In this document: positions 1 through 5,113 of the stretch, in pieces
Layout of the letters: each line of letters begins with the position of its first letter
Position numbering within the stretch: the first letter of the stretch is position 1
From: Betaproteobacteria bacterium
GTDB lineage: Bacteria > Pseudomonadota > Gammaproteobacteria > Burkholderiales > JAHFRG01
Assembly: GCA_023258935.1 (NCBI GenBank)
Contig: JAHFRG010000084.1
Location: forward strand, 1 to 6,366
DNA: 6,366 bases
Direction of reading: 5' to 3'
The notes under the pieces: generated by a model
What the model was told of the DNA's origin: nothing
Database searches by the model: none
The model's input: the letters and a program-made list of their open reading frames with translations, nothing else
Program-made: the position numbers and the translations under genes

Positions 1-631
1 TCGGAACGCGCTGGAAATTAATGTGGGTGCGCGAAAACTGCGGTGTGATGTAATAAACATAATCACGCATTCGTCGCAGGATGGTCTGCGTCACAGCCTC
101 AATTGAGTAGCCGCGATCTTTCATGTCGCGGTGTATTTTCTGTATCCATTCCAAATTGACGATCGGTACCACACCGATCAGCAAATCTACGTGCTTGGCC
201 ACGTTGACATCCTGCGTGACCACTCCGCCGTGCAATCCTTCGTAAAACAGGAGTTCACTGTCTTCCGCCAACGGTTCCCATGGCGTAAAAGTACCTGCCT
301 CCTGGTTGTAGGGCGCGGCTTCTTCATTGTTGTGGAGATATCGCCGCACCTTGCCTGTGCCGGTCTCACCGTACTGGCGAAACAGGGTTTCCAGTTCCTG
401 GAACAGGTTGGCTTCCTGCCCGAAATGACTGATGGCCCGCCGGCCGTTTTTTTCTGCTTTGGTGATCTCGCGCTTCATTTCCTCGCGGTCATAACGGTGA
501 AAGCTGTCGCCTTCCACGGTTACGGCATTGATTTCCTCGCGGCGGAAAATGTGTTGAAAGCTCTGTGTGACCAGGCTGGTGCCTGCTCCAGAAGAACCTG
601 TCACGGCGATGATTGGATGTTTGAGAGACAT
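1..631 (-). CDS. cbbP: Phosphoribulokinase, Calvin-cycle type (3' end beyond window)
   Basis: Phosphoribulokinase phosphorylates ribulose 5-phosphate with ATP to give ribulose 1,5-bisphosphate, the CO2 acceptor of Rubisco, in the cytoplasm. The first 210 residues are readable; the family is about 290 residues, so roughly 80 are missing past the left edge. The start MSLKHPIIAVTGSSGAGTS contains the P-loop (about residues 12-19). VEGDSFHRYDR supplies D42, H45 and R49, matching the catalytic base and substrate-binding residues known from the Rhodobacter enzyme. H100, the Walker-B-like LFYEGLHGG segment with E131, and EWIQKIHRD with K165, R168 and D169 follow at matching spacing, then ITPQFSRTHINFQRVP. 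No frameshift or missing key residue is seen. The ATG at 631 is chosen because the conserved N-terminus begins there and AAGGAG lies 11 bases upstream. The enteric orphan PrkB is a close relative, but the IHRD and ILRRM segments favour CbbP. No Rubisco or cbbR gene is in the window, so the Calvin-cycle role is inferred from family resemblance. Confidence 0.95.
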   Translation of the reverse strand, partial: MSLKHPIIAVTGSSGAGTSLVTQSFQHIFRREEINAVTVEGDSFHRYDREEMKREITKAEKNGRRAISHFGQEANLFQELETLFRQYGETGTGKVRRYLHNNEEAAPYNQEAGTFTPWEPLAEDSELLFYEGLHGGVVTQDVNVAKHVDLLIGVVPIVNLEWIQKIHRDMKDRGYSIEAVTQTILRRMRDYVYYITPQFSRTHINFQRVP

Positions 632-642
632 TGAGACATACG

Positions 643-648
643 CTCCTT
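643..648 (-). promoter_or_regulatory. Shine-Dalgarno of phosphoribulokinase
   Basis: The minus strand reads AAGGAG here, the strongest ribosome-binding match in the window. It sits 11 bases before the ATG at 631, a rather long spacing, and only 3 bases before an out-of-frame ATG at 639. The conserved MSLKHPIIAVTG start decides for the ATG at 631. Confidence 0.7.
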
Positions 649-660
649 AAAATCAACCTT

Positions 661-678
661 CATTATTCTAGACATTAT
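661..678. repeat. Direct repeat CATTAT flanking palindrome TCTAGA
   Basis: The plus strand reads CATTAT (661-666), TCTAGA (667-672), CATTAT (673-678): two identical hexamers 12 bases apart around a 6-base palindrome. The element lies at the predicted transcription start and early leader of the phosphoribulokinase message, a position where an operator could act. It could also be chance in AT-rich DNA. Confidence 0.4.
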
Positions 679-683
679 GCTGA

Positions 684-712
684 AAAATAGTACAACGAAA
701 AATTATTAGCAA
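684..712 (-). promoter_or_regulatory. Candidate sigma-70 promoter for phosphoribulokinase
   Basis: Read on the minus strand, TTGCTA (712-707) is followed after exactly 17 bases by TATTTT (689-684). Each hexamer matches the sigma-70 consensus at four of six positions. Transcription would begin near 677 and give a leader of about 46 bases containing the AAGGAG site. The local AT richness raises the chance of a false match, and no start-site data are available. Confidence 0.45.
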
Positions 713-731
713 CAGATATATTTCTTTATTA

Positions 732-848
732 TTACGATAAGAGTTTTTTAATGCGTTGCGTGAAAATCGCCTGGGCATCACGGGCAATATCCCAAGCAGG
801 AAACTCTAGCGCAAGAGCAAAGCCGCTGCGCTTGGAATTTCCCTGAAG
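732..848 (-). pseudogene. Possible decayed C-terminal tail of an unidentified gene
   Basis: On the minus strand an open stretch of 38 codons runs from just after a TGA (851-849) to a TAA at 734-732. Its second half translates as EFPAWDIARDAQAIFTQR followed by IKKLLS, which looks like a genuine protein end: mixed charged and hydrophobic residues with plausible codons. The stop is followed at once by two more in-frame TAA codons (731-726), a triple stop. It contains no ATG, GTG or TTG start, and the frame is closed upstream. If real, it is the stump of a gene that once lay between leuS and phosphoribulokinase, in the same direction as the latter. I do not recognise the family. It could equally be a chance open frame. 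Confidence 0.25.
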
Positions 849-890
849 TCATCCCGATTTCCTGGGGTGATAAGGTATAATTCCCAAGCA
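790..890. repeat. Spaced direct repeat TCCCAAGCA (790-798 and 882-890)
   Basis: The nonamer TCCCAAGCA occurs at 790-798 and again at 882-890, 92 bases apart start to start, each preceded by an AT-rich step. The second copy begins directly after the TATAAT box, at the expected start of the leuS transcript. It may be a regulator site or a chance repeat; the sequence alone does not decide. Confidence 0.3.
876..881 (+). promoter_or_regulatory. Perfect -10 box TATAAT of the leuS operon promoter
   Basis: TATAAT at 876-881 matches the sigma-70 -10 consensus at all six positions and lies 35 bases before the leuS ATG. Transcription would start near 888 and give a leader of about 29 bases. No good -35 hexamer is seen at 16-18 bases upstream (the region reads ATCCCGATT), and there is no extended TG motif, so an activator may be needed or the true promoter may lie elsewhere. 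It is the best candidate for driving leuS-lptE-holA-proA. Confidence 0.5.
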
Positions 891-900
891 AGTTTATAGC

Positions 901-905
901 AGGGA
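901..905 (+). promoter_or_regulatory. Weak Shine-Dalgarno of leuS
   Basis: AGGGA lies 11 bases before the ATG at 917 and 5 bases before an in-frame TTG at 911. Spacing alone slightly favours the TTG. The family N-terminus (Met-Gln then xxYRPxxIE) favours the ATG, giving MQAHYRPDEIE. Confidence 0.45.
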
Positions 906-916
906 TTCCTTTGTTT

Positions 917-3571
917 ATGCAAGCGCACTACCGGCCCGATGAGATAGAACGGGAAGCACAGCAATACTGGGAGGCGCGCAAGGCGTTCCGTGCCGAGGAA
1001 CGCCCGGACCAACCCAAATATTACTGTCTGTCCATGTTCCCCTATCCTTCGGGAAAGCTGCACATGGGGCATGTGCGCAATTACACCATCGGCGATGTGC
1101 TCACCCGGTTCTACCGCATGAAAGGCTACAACGTGCTGCAGCCGATGGGCTGGGATGCGTTCGGCTTGCCAGCGGAAAACGCGGCAATGGCGAACAACGT
1201 GCCGCCCGCGAAATGGACCTATGACAACATTGCCTACATGAAAAAACAGCTCCAGTCGCTGGGTTTCGCCATCGACTGGCAGCGTGAGTTCGCTACTTGC
1301 AAGCCTGACTACTACCGCTGGAACCAGTGGCTGTTCCTGCGCATGCTGGAAAAGGGGCTCGCTTACAAGAAAGCCGGCATCGTCAACTGGGATCCGGTGG
1401 ACCAGACAGTGCTCGCCAACGAACAGGTCATTGACGGACGCGGCTGGCGCACCGGAGCGCTGGTGGAAAAGCGCGAAATTCCGATGTATTACCTGAAGAT
1501 CACCGCTTACGCAGACGAACTGCTTGGAGCGCTGGAACAATTGCCGGGCTGGCCTGAACGGGTGAAGACCATGCAGGCCAACTGGATCGGCAAGAGCGAA
1601 GGAGTCGAGATAGCCTTCCCCTATGCCGATGACCCGGCGCGGTCTCTCAAGGTCTTCACCACGCGTGCCGATACCTTGATGGGCGCGACTTATTGCGCGG
1701 TTGCATCCGAGCACCCGCTTGCGGCCAAAGCCGCCAACAATAATCCTAGGCTCGCCGCGTTCATCGAGGAATGCAAGCGCAGCACTGTAATGGAAGCCGA
1801 ACTCGCCGCTCTTGAAAAAAGAGGCATGCCAACCGGTTTCTTTGTCGTTCATCCGCTTTCCGGCGAAAAGCTCCCTGTGTGGGTGGCAAACTACGTTCTG
1901 ATGGCCTATGGCGAGGGCGCGGTGATGGCGGTTCCTGCGCACGACCAGCGCGATTTTGAGTTCGCCACTCATTATCACCTGCCCATTAAATGCGTGATCA
2001 AGCCGTCGCAGGGTTCACTCAAGCTGCCGCTTACCGAAGCTTATATCGAGCACGGCATCAGTTTTGATTCGGACGAATATTCAGGACTCAATTTTCAGCA
2101 GGCTGTAGACGTGATCGCGGCAGCCCTGAAGAAAAAAAAGTTGGGCAGAAAGCGCATACAGTACCGGCTGCGCGATTGGGGAATTTCTCGCCAGCGTTAC
2201 TGGGGCTGCCCGATTCCGATTGTCCACTGCGATTCCTGCGGCGATGTGCCGGTGCCGGACGATCAATTGCCCGTGGTACTGCCGGAAAATCTGGTACCCG
2301 ACGGCACCGGCAACCCGCTGACTAAGACGCCTGCATTTTACGAATGCCAATGCCCTAAATGCGGAAAGCAAGCGAAGCGCGAGACTGACACCATGGATAC
2401 TTTCGTGGATTCGTCCTGGTACTACTTCCGCTACGCCTGTCCCGACCAGAAGCTCGCAATGGTTGATGAGCGGGTGCGTTATTGGCTGCAGGTCGACCAG
2501 TATATAGGCGGCATCGAGCACGCCATTCTGCATCTTCTATACTCGCGCTTTTGGACCAAAGTTATGCGCGACATTGGCCTAATCAAAATCGATGAACCGT
2601 TCACCAATCTGCTCACCCAGGGCATGGTGCTGAACGAAATTTTCTTCCGCAAATCGGCAAACGGCCGCATCACTTATTACGACCCCGCCGAGATTGAAGT
2701 CGAGTTGGATGAGCATGGCATACGTACAGGCGCGAAGCTCAAGGCCGATGGGAAACCGGTGGAATCCGGCGGCATGGGAACCATGTCGAAATCGAAAAAC
2801 AACGGGGTCGACCCGCAAGCGCTGATTGAAGAATACGGCGCCGACACCGCGCGGCTGTTCATGATGTTTGCCTCGCCTCCGGAACAGACGCTAGAATGGT
2901 CTGACAGCGGCGTAGAAGGTGCGTCACGCTTTCTCAAACGACTGTGGATGTTCGCGCGCCAGTGGGAACCAATAATCGCTGAGGAATCGAAGCGTAGGGG
3001 TGGCGACTTTACCCGCTATGAATATCCAACTGGTATCGCCAATACCGTACCCACACTTGCCGCACTACGCCGGGAAATCCACATGACGTTGAAACAGGCG
3101 AGTTTCGACATGGAACGCAAACAATTCAACACGGTATCGTCCGCGGCCATGAAGATGCTCAACTCACTCCAAGAGGGTGTCTTGGGTGTCGATTCCGCCG
3201 CTCAGGCAGTTGCCACAGCAGACGTCTTTCAGCGTGCGCTACACGAGACAATGAGCATACTGCTGCGTATTCTGAATCCGATCACACCACACATCTCGCA
3301 TAACTTGTGGCGTGAACTTGGCTATTCTGGGGACATCCTCACAGCGCCGTGGCCCACTGTTGATGAGTCGGCATTGATCGAGGAAGAAATCGAACTGGTA
3401 GTGCAAGTCAACGGCAAGCTGCGCGGCAATATGCGCGTGCCGCGCGAAGCAGCGCGCGAGGCCATAGAAAAAATGGCGTTGTCCCATCCCAGCGTGCGAA
3501 AATATGTGAACGGCCAGCCCATCAAGAAAGTGGTGATTGTGCCTGGGCGATTGGTCAACGTGGTGGTTTGA
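917..3571 (+). CDS. leuS: Leucine--tRNA ligase (LeuRS)
   Basis: Class I aminoacyl-tRNA synthetase that charges tRNA-Leu with leucine in the cytoplasm and hydrolyses mischarged products. It has 884 residues (E. coli 860), full length and intact. In order: the ATP-binding HMGH signature (residues 49-52) within YPSGKLHMGHVRNYTIGD; the CP1 editing domain with threonine-rich FTTRADTLMG (T248, T249, T253) and AVPAHDQRDFEF, where D346 matches the conserved editing aspartate; a zinc-type insert with two CxxC pairs (C438/C441 and C479/C482); YRLRDWGISRQRYWG of the catalytic core; the KMSKS loop, here TMSKS (622-626); an anticodon-binding helical domain; and the C-terminal VVQVNGKLRG domain. The first KMSKS residue is Thr rather than Lys, while the second Lys (K625) is kept. 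An in-frame TTG at 911 would add two residues; the ATG is preferred by family comparison. It is the first gene of the inferred operon, and its stop is 2 bases before lptE. Confidence 0.98.
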   Translation: MQAHYRPDEIEREAQQYWEARKAFRAEERPDQPKYYCLSMFPYPSGKLHMGHVRNYTIGDVLTRFYRMKGYNVLQPMGWDAFGLPAENAAMANNVPPAKWTYDNIAYMKKQLQSLGFAIDWQREFATCKPDYYRWNQWLFLRMLEKGLAYKKAGIVNWDPVDQTVLANEQVIDGRGWRTGALVEKREIPMYYLKITAYADELLGALEQLPGWPERVKTMQANWIGKSEGVEIAFPYADDPARSLKVFTTRADTLMGATYCAVASEHPLAAKAANNNPRLAAFIEECKRSTVMEAELAALEKRGMPTGFFVVHPLSGEKLPVWVANYVLMAYGEGAVMAVPAHDQRDFEFATHYHLPIKCVIKPSQGSLKLPLTEAYIEHGISFDSDEYSGLNFQQAVDVIAAALKKKKLGRKRIQYRLRDWGISRQRYWGCPIPIVHCDSCGDVPVPDDQLPVVLPENLVPDGTGNPLTKTPAFYECQCPKCGKQAKRETDTMDTFVDSSWYYFRYACPDQKLAMVDERVRYWLQVDQYIGGIEHAILHLLYSRFWTKVMRDIGLIKIDEPFTNLLTQGMVLNEIFFRKSANGRITYYDPAEIEVELDEHGIRTGAKLKADGKPVESGGMGTMSKSKNNGVDPQALIEEYGADTARLFMMFASPPEQTLEWSDSGVEGASRFLKRLWMFARQWEPIIAEESKRRGGDFTRYEYPTGIANTVPTLAALRREIHMTLKQASFDMERKQFNTVSSAAMKMLNSLQEGVLGVDSAAQAVATADVFQRALHETMSILLRILNPITPHISHNLWRELGYSGDILTAPWPTVDESALIEEEIELVVQVNGKLRGNMRVPREAAREAIEKMALSHPSVRKYVNGQPIKKVVIVPGRLVNVVV

Positions 3572-3573
3572 TA

Positions 3574-4071
3574 ATGTTTAGCCTAGTTAAAAAATTTCTG
3601 CTCGCGGCATTTTGCATCACACTTACAGCCTGCGGATTTCATTTACGTGGCCAGGCCACACTGCCGTTCGAAACCTTGTATGTCGACGCCTCTAATGACT
3701 CCTCTTTTGCCACGGAACTGAAGCGCGCGTTGCGTTCGGGCACCAATACCCGTCTGAGCGATAATCCCAAGGACGCGGAGGCCATTTTTCAGCTGGTGAG
3801 CGAGACCAGGGATAAGCAAATCCAGAGCGTAAATACCGGCGGCACCGTGGCTGAATATGAGCTGCGTATGCACGTCTCCTTCCGCCTGCACGACAATAAA
3901 GGCCGGAGCTGGATAGTTCCAACCGAAATCAATCTGAAACGTGATGTTTCGTACAATGACACGAATGTGCTGGCCAAGGACTACGAGGAAGCTCAATTGT
4001 ACAAGGACATGCAAAGCGACGCCGTGCAGCAGGTCGTGTGGCGTCTGAGCGGGGCCAAAGCCCCTATCTAA
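3574..4071 (+). CDS. lptE: LPS-assembly lipoprotein LptE
   Basis: Outer-membrane lipoprotein that plugs the LptD barrel and helps deliver lipopolysaccharide to the cell surface. It has 165 residues, the usual size. The N-terminus has a short basic start (two Lys at 6-7), a hydrophobic segment of about 12 residues and the lipobox LTAC, with the lipidated cysteine at residue 20. The mature protein begins CGFHLRG, the hallmark of this family, followed by the LPFETLYV strand, conserved aromatic and charged positions, and the SYNDTNVLAKDYEEAQLYKDM segment typical of LptE C-terminal halves. The ATG at 3574 lies 2 bases after the leuS TGA; an in-frame TTG at 3568 would overlap that stop and add two residues. 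Only a weak GGTGG (3562-3566) precedes it, so translation is probably coupled to leuS. Placement between leuS and holA is the standard synteny for this gene and supports the call. Confidence 0.94.
   Translation: MFSLVKKFLLAAFCITLTACGFHLRGQATLPFETLYVDASNDSSFATELKRALRSGTNTRLSDNPKDAEAIFQLVSETRDKQIQSVNTGGTVAEYELRMHVSFRLHDNKGRSWIVPTEINLKRDVSYNDTNVLAKDYEEAQLYKDMQSDAVQQVVWRLSGAKAPI
4051..4064 (+). other. GC-rich tetraloop hairpin at the lptE end, just before holA
   Basis: GGGGC (4051-4055), CAAA loop, GCCCC (4060-4064) form a perfect 5-base-pair all-GC stem inside the last codons of lptE, 21 bases before the holA ATG. What follows is TATCTAAAG, not a T-tract, so it is not a standard intrinsic terminator. 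It could influence ribosome transit or message stability at the lptE/holA junction, or be incidental coding sequence (the peptide here is SGAKAP). Confidence 0.35.
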
Positions 4072-4085
4072 AGTCCCTACTAATA

Positions 4086-5111
4086 ATGCGCCTCGACGCG
4101 GAACAACTCAAACAGCATTTGCAGCGCGGTCTGAAATCCCTCTACGCGGTCTACGGCGATGAGCCGCTGCTGGCACTGGAAGCAGCAGACCTGATACGCG
4201 CGGCAGCAAGGCAGGCGGGATTTGCCGAGCGTGAAATTTTTACCGCCGATGCCGGATTTGACTGGCAGCGCCTTGCGTTGAGCAGCAGAAGCTTGTCGCT
4301 GTTTGCCAGCAAAAAACTGATTGATTTGCGAGTCCCTTCCGGAAAACCCGGCAACGATGGTGCACAGGCAATTGAAGAATTCTGCTCTGCAATGGGGCCC
4401 GAGCTAATGGGCCTGGTATCGCTGCCGAAGCTCGACCGGCAATCACTGAGCTCAAAATGGTTCGGGGCGCTGGCGAGCCAAGGCGTGGTGGTTAGCGCCA
4501 AAGCGGTGGAACGGGCGCAGTTGCCACAGTGGATAGCAGGACGACTCGCGGCACAGGGCCAGAGCGCCGATGCCGACACCTTGCAGTTTATCGCCGATCG
4601 TGTCGAGGGCAACTTGCTCGCCGCGTATCAGGAAGTGCAAAAGCTTGCGCTGCTGTTCGCCCCCGGGAAACTGGGCTTCGAGCAGGTCAAGGAGGCAGTG
4701 CTGGAAGTCGCACGCTACGATGTATTTAAACTAAGCGAAGCGATGCTAATGGCAGACGCGGTGCGCATCGCGCGCATTCTCGAGGGCTTGCGCGGCGAGG
4801 GGGTGGCGCCGCCGCTCATTCTCTGGGCGGTGAGCGAGGATATCCGCGCACTGCTTAAAATCGTAATTGGTCTGGAGCAAGGCAAGGCATTGCATCAGTT
4901 GTTGCGCGAAGTGCGTGTCTGGGGCGCGCGCCAGGAACTCATGCAGCGCGCCGCCAAGCGCTCGCGCAAAAGCATGCTGGAAGATGCGCTTTTGCAAGCC
5001 GCGCGGCTTGACCGCATGATCAAAGGTTTGGCCACCGGCAATATCTGGGACGAATTCCTGCAACTGGGATTGCGTTTCTGTTCCGGCCCGGTCGGGGTTA
5101 AAATGCACTAA
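4086..5111 (+). CDS. holA: DNA polymerase III subunit delta (clamp loader)
   Basis: Delta is the clamp-loader subunit that binds and opens the beta sliding clamp during replication; it works with delta-prime and the DnaX subunits. It has 341 residues (E. coli 343). The start MRLDAEQLKQHLQRGLKSLY, then AVYGDEPLLALEAAD, matches the family N-terminal domain. RSLSLFASKKLIDLR carries the beta-binding element, with L72 and F73 matching the pair that wedges into the clamp. KLDRQSLSSKWFGAL and QLPQWIAGRLAAQG follow, then the lid-like DRVEGNLLAAYQEVQKLALL, the YDVFKLSEAMLMADAVRIARIL helices and a C-terminal collar domain ending near GPVGVKMH. The frame is open upstream to 4038, inside lptE, but conserved sequence starts at the ATG at 4086. 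That start is 14 bases after the lptE stop and has no recognisable Shine-Dalgarno (AGTCCCTACTAATA precedes it), which suggests coupling. It is an essential replication gene in the middle of the operon. Confidence 0.95.
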   Translation: MRLDAEQLKQHLQRGLKSLYAVYGDEPLLALEAADLIRAAARQAGFAEREIFTADAGFDWQRLALSSRSLSLFASKKLIDLRVPSGKPGNDGAQAIEEFCSAMGPELMGLVSLPKLDRQSLSSKWFGALASQGVVVSAKAVERAQLPQWIAGRLAAQGQSADADTLQFIADRVEGNLLAAYQEVQKLALLFAPGKLGFEQVKEAVLEVARYDVFKLSEAMLMADAVRIARILEGLRGEGVAPPLILWAVSEDIRALLKIVIGLEQGKALHQLLREVRVWGARQELMQRAAKRSRKSMLEDALLQAARLDRMIKGLATGNIWDEFLQLGLRFCSGPVGVKMH

Positions 5112-5113
5112 TC

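Larger units (their letters stand above)
632..916. other. Divergent intergenic control region between phosphoribulokinase and leuS
   Basis: This stretch of 285 bases separates two divergently transcribed genes. The left part (about 650-750) is strongly AT-rich. It holds the candidate phosphoribulokinase promoter, a CATTAT direct repeat and the inverted repeat TTACGATAA at 732-740. The right part (about 751-916) is more GC-rich. It holds a possible decayed gene tail, a perfect -10 hexamer at 876-881 and the leuS ribosome-binding site. No tRNA, small-RNA signature, riboswitch or terminator with a T-tract is apparent. In autotrophs the Calvin-cycle genes are often controlled by the LysR-type regulator CbbR. 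TTACGATAA could be a half-site of such a regulator, but one short motif is not enough to call it. Confidence 0.6.

Noticed and set aside
131..634. Open frame of 167 codons on the plus strand
   Set aside because: It is antisense to phosphoribulokinase, whose minus-strand translation carries all expected catalytic motifs; the plus-strand product resembles no known family.
808..832. Inverted repeat AGCGCA/TGCGCT with a 13-base loop, as a terminator
   Set aside because: The stem has only six pairs, the loop is large and no T-tract follows on either strand.
751..846. Small plus-strand frame of 31 codons (ATG at 751, TGA at 844-846) preceded by AAGAG at 7 bases spacing
   Set aside because: Its codons include many rare or A-ending ones (CGG, ATA, AGA, GGA), the product looks like an antisense translation, and the opposite strand gives a more protein-like reading. 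At most one of the two can be real.
888..916. A T-box or leucine attenuator in front of leuS
   Set aside because: The predicted leader is only about 29 bases and shows no leucine-codon leader peptide or terminator; T-box control of synthetases is mainly a Gram-positive feature.
806..1978. Long open frame of 390 codons on the minus strand, opposite leuS
   Set aside because: It lies almost wholly antisense to the well-conserved leuS coding sequence, shows no recognisable family, and is the kind of open frame that codon bias in GC-rich genes produces on the opposite strand.
4746..5108. Minus-strand open frame of 120 codons opposite holA
   Set aside because: It is a shadow of holA with no recognisable motif and no ribosome-binding site worth noting.
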